A DNA stretch of 64,000 nucleotides from a virus: positions 1 through 64,000 of the IMG/VR virus record IMGVR_UViG_3300027963_000042; one strand, 5' to 3'. Below the pieces are notes generated by a model, which was not told the origin of the DNA, did no database searches, and saw nothing but the letters and a program-made list of their open reading frames with translations. How positions within the stretch are numbered: the stretch's first letter is position 1; each line of letters begins with the position of its first letter. Below, piece after piece: positions 23,817 through 32,978 of the stretch. Position numbers and translations under genes: made by a program.

Positions 23817-25223
23817 TTAAATTTCGTTTTCTTCTAAATTTTCATCAGAAATTACCGTATCCTCTTCATCTGGTACCTGATAAACTTCTATTCCCTCTAT
23901 CTGATTTGTCTCGAATAGATTTATCATGGGTTTGAATGACTTAATTTTACCTAATGCCTGTATTTTCTTAGCCGCTTCTTTGTGTATTTTTTCCTGATCC
24001 TTTACAAGCTTTTTAGCTTCAGTTATTTTTTCTTTTAACTCTTTGATATCAATCTCGGTTTGTTTAATATGATCAGAGCTTAGCCTTATTATTTCAATCC
24101 TCTGCAATCTCTGGGAGATCCAATTTTCAAATTCTCCCAGAAATGCTATGATCTCATCGTTTGTTCTTTTCTTAGATATCATGAAATTAAGGAACTTTAG
24201 TTTTGCTTCCAAAAACTGTAGCTCTCTAGAATAGTCGCTAAGATCCTTTAATAACCTTTTTAGCTTAACCAATTCAAGATGACCCTTGAAATGATCTAAG
24301 TACTCTTTGACAGAGGTGAATTCCATAACGCCACCGTCACGAATGAATATAACATCCTCTGTAACTATAATCTTACACATCCTTGATATGATTTCAACAA
24401 TTTCGGTAAACCTGGTATTATCCATACCCCTTAGTGAAACTATAAGATCGCATTTACTTTGTGACCTGTTCTCTATCCTATACTCACATCCGGAGTTTTC
24501 TAATTTAGAATCTAGCTTATTTATAAAGCTATCATATCTCATTACCGGTGGTAAATCGTAGATGTGTATTGTTTTTTTCTTAGCATCAACATCAAATCCA
24601 CTTTCAAATAACCACGTATTATCCTCGTTTCTAAATTTTGATATCTTACCTGAGAAATCCTTAAAATATGGTTTAAGCAATTTCGGAGATCCATTTAGAT
24701 ATTCTATAATATCTTCTAATTTTCTAGGAAGGATGTTACTTCTGTACCCTACTGCAATACCAACAACGTGAGTTAGTAATCCAACAGGAACTTCAACATG
24801 AAGCCAATCGTGGCCACCCTCTTCGTTCTTGTCATTAAGATCATAGTTTTTGAATAGAAAATCTTTGATCTTGCTATTGATTTTAACCGACGTGTATCTG
24901 GGAGCAGATGGACTTGGATTGACTGGGGATCCAAAGAATCCGTCACCTTCTAAAACACTGAATGAGCATCCGAAAGGTCTAGCTAATTTAGATATAGCTC
25001 CAGAAAGTGAAGAATCCCCATGATGATAAAGCCCGGTTTTGATTACCTCTCCAACCAAGCCAATGGTCTTATTAAATTTTCCAGGGGAGTTCTCTAATAT
25101 TAATCTCTGAACTGGGGTTAAAGCATCATAGAAATTTGGTATACCTCTGCTTTGTAAAACATATAATGCGTACGTTCTATATTGATGATTTATTTGATCC
25201 GATATGCTTAAATTTTGTAACAT
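23817..25223 (-). CDS. 52: Type II DNA topoisomerase medium subunit (gp52)
   Basis: A 468-residue protein. It has the GyrA/ParC-like DNA-cleavage core: DALTPVQRLILE, the helix-turn-helix region GLYHHGDSSLSGAISKLARP and the catalytic Tyr110 in APRYTSV. A long coiled coil (about residues 330-430) with primary-dimer character follows. Length is close to T4 gp52 (442). It pairs with the ATPase subunit at 28142-29929 to relax or unlink DNA during replication. Confidence 0.93.
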   Translation of the reverse strand: MLQNLSISDQINHQYRTYALYVLQSRGIPNFYDALTPVQRLILENSPGKFNKTIGLVGEVIKTGLYHHGDSSLSGAISKLARPFGCSFSVLEGDGFFGSPVNPSPSAPRYTSVKINSKIKDFLFKNYDLNDKNEEGGHDWLHVEVPVGLLTHVVGIAVGYRSNILPRKLEDIIEYLNGSPKLLKPYFKDFSGKISKFRNEDNTWLFESGFDVDAKKKTIHIYDLPPVMRYDSFINKLDSKLENSGCEYRIENRSQSKCDLIVSLRGMDNTRFTEIVEIISRMCKIIVTEDVIFIRDGGVMEFTSVKEYLDHFKGHLELVKLKRLLKDLSDYSRELQFLEAKLKFLNFMISKKRTNDEIIAFLGEFENWISQRLQRIEIIRLSSDHIKQTEIDIKELKEKITEAKKLVKDQEKIHKEAAKKIQALGKIKSFKPMINLFETNQIEGIEVYQVPDEEDTVISDENLEENEI

Positions 25224-25238
25224 TATAAATTTTTATTA

Positions 25239-25550
25239 TTAACTGTTTCTTGAGCCCTTAACTAGATAAATTATAAACGATTCGATCAATACTGAAACAC
25301 CGCTTTGAATTATTGGGTATGCTATGTAGCCAACCCATTTGTATGTTGTTATGTAAGGAACTTCATCTAGTGCTAAAAGTGGAACGAATATAATTATCCC
25401 AACCCATAACCCTGTGCATTGTATACAGGAAAGTAGTTTTCCAAAAAATGGATACTTTACAAGAAGGTAATTTCTAAGTGGATCAAATATAGATCCGTTT
25501 ACTAGGATTGACGTAAGTGACCATCCAAGAAATAAATATAGTGTAATCAT
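25239..25550 (-). CDS. DUF1360-like membrane protein
   Basis: A 103-residue protein with about three membrane segments. The motif CIQCTGLWVGIIIF matches the C-x-x-C-x-G-x-W signature of DUF1360 proteins, found in phages and bacteria. Function unknown. It lies between gp52 and dnaJ with gaps of 15 and 3 bp. Confidence 0.65.
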   Translation of the reverse strand: MITLYLFLGWSLTSILVNGSIFDPLRNYLLVKYPFFGKLLSCIQCTGLWVGIIIFVPLLALDEVPYITTYKWVGYIAYPIIQSGVSVLIESFIIYLVKGSRNS

Positions 25551-25553
25551 AGT

Positions 25554-26597
25554 TTAAAAATATTCTATTGCTTTCATTTGTTCTTCTGTAAGGAATTCTG
25601 GTATTTTAACATTTACCTGGACTAGGATGTCACCAAATCCAAATCCATTAAATTCTGGTAATCCTTTGCCTTTTAATCTAAATATCTTACCTGGTTGTGT
25701 TCCAGGGGGAACTTTTATTCTAAAGCTAGATCCGGTTAAGTTGGGAAAATCCATTTCAGTACCTAGACAAATATCTTTGAATGAAATGTATTTCTCGCTT
25801 ACTAAATTTATGCCATCTCTACGATAAACAGGATGTGCATATTCTTCTATTGCTACAACAAGATCCCCTGGATTTGAAGGTGCCTTTGCCCAATCACCTT
25901 TAGCAGCCAAAACGTAAGAAACACCATCTATAGATCCTTTAGGTATATTGAAATCAACCTCTTCCTCTTTTTTAACCGTACCTGTTCCTGAACAGTCATT
26001 ACATGGCTTTCTAGGTTTAGTCCCATGTCCTCCGCAAGATCTACATGTTTCCTGTGTAACCATTTCTCCGAATTGATATTGAATAGTTTTATTAACCCTA
26101 CCAACTCCCCCGCATGCAGAACAATTTACAACGTCAGCATTTTCTGCACCGGTACCTTTACATGGATCGCAGTGGACTCTTCTATTAAGTTTGATCCTCT
26201 TATTTACCCCCGTCATCATCTCCTCCAAAGTTAAAGCTACGATAGTGTTTATATTTCTACCCTTGTTTACCATTGGCTCTTGAGATCTCTTACCCTGACC
26301 ATTGAAAAACGATGAGAAGTCTCCGCTTTGAAATGGATTTGTTCCGTTCCAGAACTGTTCAAATGGATTACCCCCACCCGCTCCAGAGAATGGACTTGGG
26401 TTATCGTGTTTTGATTTTTTGTTCGGGTCAGATAAATTATCATAAGCCTCAGAAACCTCTTTAAATTTTTTCTCCGCATCGGGATCATTCCCTGTTTTGT
26501 CCGGATGATATTTTATAGCTAACTTTCGGTAAGCCTTTTTTATTTCATCTGGTGAAGCTCCTTTATGAACTCCTAATATTTGATAGTAATCTTTCAT
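25554..26597 (-). CDS. dnaJ: Chaperone DnaJ (type I Hsp40)
   Basis: A 347-residue, complete type I DnaJ. The J domain is residues 1-65 ([15 protein letters not shown], with H31-P-D33). A Gly/Phe-rich linker follows. The zinc centre has four C-x-x-C-x-G-x-G motifs ([32 protein letters not shown]). The C-terminal substrate domains are present ([20 protein letters not shown]). It stimulates DnaK, which this phage also encodes at 42920-44809; no GrpE is seen in the window. Full-length bacterial-type DnaJ is unusual in phages and probably came from a host. Confidence 0.95.
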   Translation of the reverse strand: MKDYYQILGVHKGASPDEIKKAYRKLAIKYHPDKTGNDPDAEKKFKEVSEAYDNLSDPNKKSKHDNPSPFSGAGGGNPFEQFWNGTNPFQSGDFSSFFNGQGKRSQEPMVNKGRNINTIVALTLEEMMTGVNKRIKLNRRVHCDPCKGTGAENADVVNCSACGGVGRVNKTIQYQFGEMVTQETCRSCGGHGTKPRKPCNDCSGTGTVKKEEEVDFNIPKGSIDGVSYVLAAKGDWAKAPSNPGDLVVAIEEYAHPVYRRDGINLVSEKYISFKDICLGTEMDFPNLTGSSFRIKVPPGTQPGKIFRLKGKGLPEFNGFGFGDILVQVNVKIPEFLTEEQMKAIEYF

Positions 26598-26607
26598 CTT
26601 GTTATTT

Positions 26608-26943
26608 CTAAGATTTAAAAAGGTTTTTTATTCTAGAAATACTTGGAGATTCCTCTATAAATTCCCTGTTTTTCCATCTTTCTTTAAATTCTTTGCTTAA
26701 ATCTAGAACTTCCTTGCAAACTTCATAATCTTCTAATCCTTCCCAATAATTGAGAATCCTTTCAGTAAAGCTATCTAGCTGGAACTCGTCATTAAACACA
26801 TAAAGTAAATCGTTAGTTCTACTTCTCAGCGAATCTATAAAAAGATCCTGAACTGCTCTTTCTATATGCTTCTTTATAACTTCGAACTGCGGATGCCCAC
26901 CCTCGTTTCTGAAATCATTTATTTGGAAACCCCCGCTGTTCAT
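26608..26943 (-). CDS. Hypothetical helical protein, UVR-like motif
   Basis: A 111-residue protein. [20 protein letters not shown] has the acidic-x-Y-E-x-C spacing seen in the small proteins at 9361 and 9646. The rest is charged and helical. Located just upstream of dnaJ; a role as adaptor is only a guess. Confidence 0.5.
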   Translation of the reverse strand: MNSGGFQINDFRNEGGHPQFEVIKKHIERAVQDLFIDSLRSRTNDLLYVFNDEFQLDSFTERILNYWEGLEDYEVCKEVLDLSKEFKERWKNREFIEESPSISRIKNLFKS

Positions 26944-26946
26944 ACT

Positions 26947-27186
26947 TTATATCGAAAATTCATTTAGTATTCTAGCTACAGTGTTGAAATTATCAATATC
27001 ATAAAGATCGGTCATTTCCAACCCAGATTCTTTGATACCTAAATCTGTTTTTTCTTTACCGAAACTGTCACAAAGATATTCATACTTTACCAAAGCTTCC
27101 GTATTACTATCAACAGTATATTTAATCTCCTCTGTGTTTTCTTTATTAAGAATCATATTCTCAAAGTTCTGTATGTTCTCTCTCAT
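26947..27186 (-). CDS. Hypothetical small acidic protein
   Basis: A 79-residue acidic protein (MRENIQNFENMILNKENTEE). No motif recognised. It overlaps the 3' end of the UV endonuclease gene by 26 bp and ends 3 bp before the next start. Confidence 0.5.
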   Translation of the reverse strand: MRENIQNFENMILNKENTEEIKYTVDSNTEALVKYEYLCDSFGKEKTDLGIKESGLEMTDLYDIDNFNTVARILNEFSI

Positions 27187-28105
27187 AATTTAATGATTTT
27201 TTATTTTCTTCCAAGAATTTCAACAAAGCCAAATCCTTCATTTTTACTTCAAACTCTATATCAAAATTAAGACCATAAGTTTCAACCCTTCCCCACACCC
27301 AGTCGGTGTGTGCAACCTCTTTCGATGATTCGTCTTCATAAAGTTTTTTAGAATCCGAATAATGAGTAATAGCTGGGATTTTTTCCGGCCAAGTAGATAG
27401 GCATAGAGCTAGTGCTTCTTCCTCTGAATATTGGGAAGGGTTACATCGATTATGCAAATAATCAAAGGTAATTGGAATTCCTAGTGGCTTATATATTAAA
27501 TGAAATAGATCAACCGATGTATACTGGGATTTCTTATCATCAACCTCAACAACCAGCCTTTTCTTAACCGAATCGGATAGTCTTTGGAAATTTAAACAGA
27601 ACCTTTCTGCAGCTTCTTCTTTTGATGGCTGTGTAGTATTTACATGTATGTTTATAGGATAAAATAAATTCCTATCGAGACCCATTAGATCAAAGATTTC
27701 TCCATGCTGATTTAATTCTTTTATTGCTTTAGTAACTACTGATGGATTCACTGAAGCTAAAACTCCATATGGTGATGGGTGAAATGTTATTCTCTGATCA
27801 GTTCTCTTTGCAAAATCTCCACACGATTTCAGTATCTCTAAAATAGCCGGATAATCGGGAAGATCACTTATTTCATATTCAGAGCACCAGGGAAAGATGT
27901 CACTGGACATCCTAAACATCCTTATATTATTATCATCATTCCACTCTAGTATATGTCTGAGATCTAATACATTCTTTAATGCAAGTTCAGAGGCATAAGC
28001 GATTCCTTTTTCTAAAAAGGTCTTTTTAACCATTCCCCTATTTGTAGAAATCTTTTCCTTAGCTAAACTTAAATTTATACAACAATAACCATATCTTCTT
28101 TCCAT
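27161..28105 (-). CDS. uvsE: UV DNA damage endonuclease (UvsE/UVDE family)
   Basis: A 314-residue TIM-barrel protein with family landmarks: the start RYGYCCINLSLA, FRMSSDIFPWCS, RITFHPSPYGVLAS, INIHVNTTQPSKEEA and VVEVDDKK, supplying His, Glu and Asp metal ligands. UVDE cuts 5' of UV photoproducts and some other lesions to start excision repair. Length matches the family. It is expressed with the topoisomerase large subunit and dnaJ. It complements two DNA glycosylases elsewhere in the window. Confidence 0.88.
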   Translation of the reverse strand: MERRYGYCCINLSLAKEKISTNRGMVKKTFLEKGIAYASELALKNVLDLRHILEWNDDNNIRMFRMSSDIFPWCSEYEISDLPDYPAILEILKSCGDFAKRTDQRITFHPSPYGVLASVNPSVVTKAIKELNQHGEIFDLMGLDRNLFYPINIHVNTTQPSKEEAAERFCLNFQRLSDSVKKRLVVEVDDKKSQYTSVDLFHLIYKPLGIPITFDYLHNRCNPSQYSEEEALALCLSTWPEKIPAITHYSDSKKLYEDESSKEVAHTDWVWGRVETYGLNFDIEFEVKMKDLALLKFLEENKKSLNYEREHTEL

Positions 28106-28141
28106 TCAGTAAATGTATTAAAATATTTCGATATAAAAAAA

Positions 28142-29929
28142 TTAAACAATCGAACTTAACCATTTTTTTCTCTCCATTGCGGACTTACCAAATGCCATAT
28201 CTAAATGGTACTTAGTTTTCTTGTCTTCAATTAAAACTGTTATTCTTTTATTCTTCATAACATAATCCCAGTCTTCAAGAGATAATGAGCCAAGTCCTTT
28301 TAGGTATCTTACGTTTCCTTTATCAGATTTACCCGATCCCTTCTTAAATTCTTCAAGTGAGTAGAAATACTTTTTAGACTTATCGCCAGTAGTAACTAAA
28401 GGTGTTTCCAAAAACTGTATTCTTCCCTGCTTAATCATCCAAGGAAACCAAAGATAAAATAGATTTATTAAGAGTGAAGTAATGTGTGCTCCGTCAGGAT
28501 CCTGGTCAGTAGCTATAACAACCCTGTCAAATGGACACTGTATATTTTGTCCCTCTGGATCCAGATTTAATATCTGCATCAATTCTAAAATTTCTCTATT
28601 ATCAGAAAGATCGGATAAGCTTCTTGCATTTTTAATTTTTCCCTTTAAAGCATAAACAGCTTCTTTCTTGGGATCTCTTTTTTGTAATATAGATCCCATG
28701 GCACTAAGTCCTTCCACTATAAAAAGGGTTTCTGGTCTGGAAGATGCAGAGGGAAAGTATTTATTTGATTGTTTTATTCTAATTGATTTCTTATCCCTTC
28801 TTATCTTTTTTAGCTCAGTCTCTTTTTTTCTGGCATCTACAGCCTTCCTGATGTTCTTGTAAACCTCGCTCTTAAAGAATCTAGCCAATATAGGATCAAA
28901 GTGTTTTGCTATGGTTGGCTCTACCTCTTCTCTTTTAGAAACGAATTTAGTCTTATTCTGATCCCCGAATCTAACGATGCCAGGAGAAAGATTCAATACA
29001 ATTAATGTGTCGTAAAAATGGTGTCCCAAAGAATCATCCAGCTGTCCGTTGATTCTATCGAGAATTATCTTTTGGTGGATGCCAGTACAAAGAGCACTGT
29101 TTACAAAAGAGAAAGATCCAGACTCCGAAGTTTTTTCCCAGATTAGTATTTCACCTATCGGGGTTTTTGCAGTCCAATCGGGTGAAAGGAGACTTGTTAT
29201 ATTCTCTGTTTTTCCATCCCAAATGAAATCAATCTTAAGGCTGGCAGTTTTAGATTCGGTCTCTAATACTCTTTTCTTTAAACAAAGGTATGATTTTATT
29301 GTTTGATAATCCCATTTTGAGTTATCAAAAACCTGGTGATTTGGTATGAAGGTTACTCTAGTCCCTGTTTGCCTACTCTTTGCTTTAGGGGTAACCTTAG
29401 CAGAAGATGCTTTAAAAGTTTTCCAAGTCTGTAAATAAGCTTCATTTGGATTGATCGTTTCAATCTCAAACATATTTGATAAGGCATTAACTAAGCTAAC
29501 CCCCATACCATTCGTTCCTACGAGGGTTTCTGTGATTGAATCATTATCAAAATTGGATCCAGAACGGAGCATGGAAACAGCAGTTTCGATGTTACTTAGA
29601 CCACTCTTTTTGTTTATCGTAGATCCGTTGGTAAATCCGTCTCCGGTATCGGTAATAGAAACAGAATTCTCTTTTATGTTAACATCGACTATTATTTTCT
29701 TCATCGGTGTAGACATCCTTTTCGCTTCGTCTACCGAGTTTGAAAACACTTCATCAAATAACTTATACATTCCAACCGAATGTTCTTTTACGACGCCCTT
29801 AATGATGCCTGCGTCAATTATAGGAAGTGTTTCCTCGCTCCTTTTAACACTGCCAACATAGATTGTTGGTCTTTTTATAATGTGTTCAAAATCTGTAAGA
29901 ACCTCGATGGTCTTATTAACTTTACTCAT
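28142..29929 (-). CDS. 39: Type II DNA topoisomerase large subunit (gp39/gp60 type)
   Basis: A 595-residue protein. The GHKL ATPase motifs are SNSVDEAKR, VSITDTGDGFTNGS and LVGTNGMGVSLVNALS. The TOPRIM domain has LFIVEGLSAMGSI and VVIATDQDPDGAHITSLL. It contains in one chain what T4 splits between gp39 and gp60. It provides ATP-driven strand passage with gp52. A small gap separates it from the UV endonuclease gene downstream. Confidence 0.94.
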   Translation of the reverse strand: MSKVNKTIEVLTDFEHIIKRPTIYVGSVKRSEETLPIIDAGIIKGVVKEHSVGMYKLFDEVFSNSVDEAKRMSTPMKKIIVDVNIKENSVSITDTGDGFTNGSTINKKSGLSNIETAVSMLRSGSNFDNDSITETLVGTNGMGVSLVNALSNMFEIETINPNEAYLQTWKTFKASSAKVTPKAKSRQTGTRVTFIPNHQVFDNSKWDYQTIKSYLCLKKRVLETESKTASLKIDFIWDGKTENITSLLSPDWTAKTPIGEILIWEKTSESGSFSFVNSALCTGIHQKIILDRINGQLDDSLGHHFYDTLIVLNLSPGIVRFGDQNKTKFVSKREEVEPTIAKHFDPILARFFKSEVYKNIRKAVDARKKETELKKIRRDKKSIRIKQSNKYFPSASSRPETLFIVEGLSAMGSILQKRDPKKEAVYALKGKIKNARSLSDLSDNREILELMQILNLDPEGQNIQCPFDRVVIATDQDPDGAHITSLLINLFYLWFPWMIKQGRIQFLETPLVTTGDKSKKYFYSLEEFKKGSGKSDKGNVRYLKGLGSLSLEDWDYVMKNKRITVLIEDKKTKYHLDMAFGKSAMERKKWLSSIV

Positions 29930-29984
29930 ATTTTTATGTAATTAGATCCGGAGATTATATGCTTAGATCAATCAAAGTTTCAAT

Positions 29985-30019
29985 AAAAAACTCCAACATT
30001 TAAAAAATATTGGAGTTTA
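29985..30019 (-). terminator. Rho-independent terminator
   Basis: AAACTCCAA and TTGGAGTTT form the stem around an A-rich loop, with a T run on the minus strand. It closes the unit ending with the MKHLLEYESY protein. Confidence 0.75.
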
Positions 30020-30042
30020 AGTTATTTAAAGGGATCTAATAA

Positions 30043-30579
30043 TTAAGATTTATTAAAATAAATCTCCATTATTTGATCTGGTGATATCTTAACAGTGTAG
30101 TAGTCTTTTAAACTTGGCTCTCTTTTAATCTTGCTTACAAAAGAAGCAGGAATACCGATTAAATAATCCTTTCCGATCTCTCTAACAACTCCTTCGATAG
30201 CATATTCAGAGTCAACAAAAACGTTAATTTCGTCTCTGTATTCTTCATCCTCTGGCCTATCAGCTCTTTCGATTCTACTTCCGTATATAGCTTGTTGTCT
30301 TTGAGCCATTCTTTCTCTTTCCTTTGTCATTAAATCCCTAACATACTCAGGAGCGTTTTTACCTTGGGTAGGTAAATCCGCAATAACATTAACAGAAGCA
30401 AGCTCACCAGCTTCAACCTTGTTTAAAAGTCCTTCGATAACCGCAGGAATTTGGGTCCATTTAATTTCCATTTCTGGTTTAGACTTTGTATCCTTTACGA
30501 ATTCTGCCTCATCATAAACTGGTATAGCACCTTCGTTTACCTGATTTTCGTATGATTCATATTCTAGTAAATGTTTCAT
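30043..30579 (-). CDS. Unknown protein with capsid-targeting-like N-terminus
   Basis: A 178-residue protein beginning MKHLLEYESYENQVNEGAIP: basic, then hydrophobic, then Y-x-x-Y, then V-N-E/G, as in the shared peptide. The remainder is mixed and acidic (YRDEINVFVDSEYAIEGVVR), with no recognised family. GATATATA lies 19 nt upstream and a terminator follows, so it is a monocistronic unit, as expected for a late virion gene. Packaging in the head is inferred only from the peptide. Confidence 0.65.
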   Translation of the reverse strand: MKHLLEYESYENQVNEGAIPVYDEAEFVKDTKSKPEMEIKWTQIPAVIEGLLNKVEAGELASVNVIADLPTQGKNAPEYVRDLMTKERERMAQRQQAIYGSRIERADRPEDEEYRDEINVFVDSEYAIEGVVREIGKDYLIGIPASFVSKIKREPSLKDYYTVKISPDQIMEIYFNKS

Positions 30580-30598
30580 TAATTTAATATTTTTTCTT

Positions 30599-30606
30599 TA
30601 TATATC
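30599..30606 (-). promoter_or_regulatory. GATATATA motif, candidate phage promoter
   Basis: GATATATA 19 nt before the MKHLLEYESY gene, in the gap after the second leucine-rich repeat gene. Confidence 0.42.
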
Positions 30607-30611
30607 ATTTA

Positions 30612-31547
30612 TTATAAATAATTCTTTATACTAGCATAGGTAGCCAGCGCCTTGTACTTTCTTGTTTCTTCTGGTGGTAGATTAGTCATTTCTTTATACA
30701 TTAACACCCTATCTTCATCTTCCATCTCCGGCCAACATTTTTCTAGAGCCTGTTGATAAGCAATTCCTTTTCGCATTAGCGCAAAGATGTAATACAAAGT
30801 TGTTCCAGAGACTGGATTACCCTTACAATCGAAACCCCCTTTAACGCTCTGAGGTGCTCCCACCAGTGAGGTGAGCTCATTGTCACTACAACTGAAATCC
30901 CCGCCAACCGTCTGAGGTGCTCCCACTAGTGAGGTGAGATGATTGTGTTTACAATAGAAATCACCTTTAACGGTCTGAGGTGCTCCCTCCAGTGTGGTGA
31001 GCTCATTGTTCTGACAATAGAAATCCCCGTCAACGCTCTGTGGTGCTCCCACCAGTGTGGTGAGTTGATTATCAGCACAATAGAAATCACCGTTAACGGT
31101 CTGAGGTGCTCCCACCAGTGAGGTGAGCTGATTGTCAACACAAACGAAAGTCCCGTCAACGCTCTGTGGTGCTCCCACCAGTGTGGTGAGCCGATTGTCA
31201 TAACAACGGAAACTTCCACCAACGGTCTGAGGTGCTCCCTCCAGTGTGGTGAGCTGGTTATCACTACAATAGAAACTCCCGCCAACGCTCTGTGGTGCTC
31301 CCACCAGTGAGGTGAGCTGATTATTCTTACAATCGAAATACCCGCTAACTTTCCCGAACTTAACACCTTTAAAATCTGTCAGACCCTCATCTACACAATC
31401 GAAATCACCATTCACATCAACAAGACCTGTTTGTGGATTAAGCTTCCATTCTCTTTTTGTACATTTATCCAACCAGCCAATCTGCTTCGCTGTAAGTGCA
31501 GCTGTCGCACTGGCTTCGAATAGTGCATACGGTAAAACATGTTTCAT
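30612..31547 (-). CDS. Leucine-rich repeat protein with capsid-targeting-like N-terminus
   Basis: A 311-residue protein. The start MKHVLPYALFEASATAA fits the shared peptide (Y-x-x-F, then L-F-E/A). Residues about 60-255 are nine to ten 20-residue repeats with consensus N-x-L-T-x-L-x-G-A-P-Q-x-V-x-G-x-F-x-C. The C-terminal 50 residues are helical (MRKGIAYQQALEKCWPEM). The paralogue at 14433-15377 shares all parts. The repeated DNA period is about 60 bp. The repeats probably bind a protein or glycan. Upstream GATATATA is 7 nt from the ATG. Confidence 0.78.
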   Translation of the reverse strand: MKHVLPYALFEASATAALTAKQIGWLDKCTKREWKLNPQTGLVDVNGDFDCVDEGLTDFKGVKFGKVSGYFDCKNNQLTSLVGAPQSVGGSFYCSDNQLTTLEGAPQTVGGSFRCYDNRLTTLVGAPQSVDGTFVCVDNQLTSLVGAPQTVNGDFYCADNQLTTLVGAPQSVDGDFYCQNNELTTLEGAPQTVKGDFYCKHNHLTSLVGAPQTVGGDFSCSDNELTSLVGAPQSVKGGFDCKGNPVSGTTLYYIFALMRKGIAYQQALEKCWPEMEDEDRVLMYKEMTNLPPEETRKYKALATYASIKNYL

Positions 31548-31554
31548 GACTCAT

Positions 31555-31562
31555 TATATATC
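31555..31562 (-). promoter_or_regulatory. GATATATA motif, candidate phage promoter
   Basis: GATATATA 7 nt before the ATG of the second leucine-rich repeat gene; the start would be at or next to the transcript's 5' end if this is a -10 element. Confidence 0.42.
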
Positions 31563-31628
31563 TAAAAATTAATGGTGGTTTATATGCAGTTCACAGGGAT
31601 CGCTATTTTAATCTAGATTTATAAAGCA

Positions 31629-31660
31629 AAAATAAAGCAGACCGAAGTCTGCTTTATTTA
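31629..31660 (-). terminator. Rho-independent terminator
   Basis: A perfect 12-bp stem AATAAAGCAGAC / GTCTGCTTTATT around a CGAA tetraloop, with T-rich flanks on both strands. It closes the long nucleotide-metabolism unit after the GT2 gene. Confidence 0.88.
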
Positions 31661-31685
31661 ATAAACATATTTTAAATTTAATAAA

Positions 31686-32951
31686 TTATCTTCTTTGCAT
31701 TTGTTGAGCTTTTTCAGCTGCTTGCATCTGCTGGATCTTCTTCATTTTCTCTTCCGATCCCTTTTTATAGAAGTCCATATTTTTTCTTAATCTCGTCTTC
31801 TCATCCTCAGGTAAGGTGTTAAAGAATGGTGCACTTAAGATTGCTGCGGTCTTTTCTACAGATAAATCAGGATTTCCTATATAATATGCGCAAAGTGAAT
31901 ATTCATCCAGAAGTCTCCATTGCCATATCTCGGGCTCAACGAATAGGATATCCCCAGTTCCCCTTGTTTTTATAGCAATATCACCATAAGCAAAAGCAAT
32001 AAGAAATCTTTTCTGATCTCTAAGTTTTCTCATAGTATGGAAAACAGCTTCTAGTCTTTCTGGTCTGTATTCCCAAGCTCTAGAATAGCACTCGGTAACT
32101 TCTTTGTCAGATGCACCAATCTTCTCTTTAATTTTAGCAATCATATACATTGAGTAATAAACTTCCTCTGGCCATTCCCCCATGGCAATTCTTTTCTCGT
32201 AAGCCTCGATAGCTTTCTCGTGTTGCTCTGAATCCCTGTAGCTTTGTGCTAGATAAAACATATATCTGGTGTTATTAGGCTCATCGACTAGAGCTTTTTC
32301 TAATATAATAGCATCATTAGCATATTTTTCCTGTAATGAATTAGCTCTTTTTAATGGTGAGATATCAGCAATAACATAAGACATTGGAATTATACCCTGT
32401 GAAATCTCGGGCTTGTCCAAATGTAGGTATTCATGGAGTACCCCTTTATAAACCCAGTCCTGATCTGATTTTACAATCTGTACCCTATGGTATTGTAATG
32501 TGTTAAGTTTATATAAAATCTGATATCCGTCAGGCTCATTTGTTAATCCTGCAAATGGATTAGTTCCGGGAACTTCAGGATAGAATGTATCATCCGCATC
32601 TATTATCCATCTGTAATCGCATCTTCCCTTTGCTAGCACTAAACTCTCTGTTCTATTAACCTCAAAGTTAACCCAAGGTCTTTCGTGGAGCTCGCCCTCA
32701 ATATTAAGTTCTGCCATTGTTTCTCTAATGACATTCAAAGTGTTATCCTTAGATCCCGTATCAACTATAACCCAATACGAAATATACGGTGCAACAGCTT
32801 TTAAACATTTTGCTATTGTATCTTCCTCGTCTTTTACTATCATAACCAAGCATAAGGATATTTCTTGCTTGTTAGATAAAGGTTTTGACATTGATGCAGT
32901 TATGGGTTTTATTTTCCCCATAGGGACTGCTTTTTTCTTAAATTTACTCAT
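31686..32951 (-). CDS. GT2 family glycosyltransferase with TPR-like C-terminus
   Basis: A 421-residue protein. The GT-A domain spans residues about 28-240: ISLCLVMIVKDEEDTIAKCL, YWVIVDTGSKDNT and WIIDADDTFYPE (the D-x-D metal site). The C-terminal half has helical TPR-like repeats (RYMFYLAQSYRDSEQHEKAI). This organisation is common in bacterial and phage GT2 enzymes modifying proteins or glycans. It is the fourth sugar transferase of the window and lies at the end of the nucleotide operon, compatible with DNA or virion glycosylation. Confidence 0.82.
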   Translation of the reverse strand: MSKFKKKAVPMGKIKPITASMSKPLSNKQEISLCLVMIVKDEEDTIAKCLKAVAPYISYWVIVDTGSKDNTLNVIRETMAELNIEGELHERPWVNFEVNRTESLVLAKGRCDYRWIIDADDTFYPEVPGTNPFAGLTNEPDGYQILYKLNTLQYHRVQIVKSDQDWVYKGVLHEYLHLDKPEISQGIIPMSYVIADISPLKRANSLQEKYANDAIILEKALVDEPNNTRYMFYLAQSYRDSEQHEKAIEAYEKRIAMGEWPEEVYYSMYMIAKIKEKIGASDKEVTECYSRAWEYRPERLEAVFHTMRKLRDQKRFLIAFAYGDIAIKTRGTGDILFVEPEIWQWRLLDEYSLCAYYIGNPDLSVEKTAAILSAPFFNTLPEDEKTRLRKNMDFYKKGSEEKMKKIQQMQAAEKAQQMQRR

Positions 32952-32978
32952 TGGTTGTATATTTTAATTATTATAGAT

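Noticed and set aside
30926-31366. Long open frames in other frames and on the other strand over the leucine-rich repeat genes
   Set aside because: They arise from the codon periodicity of the repeats; composition (repeated SPHWWEHHRAL-type sequence) is not protein-like, and the real frame is clear.
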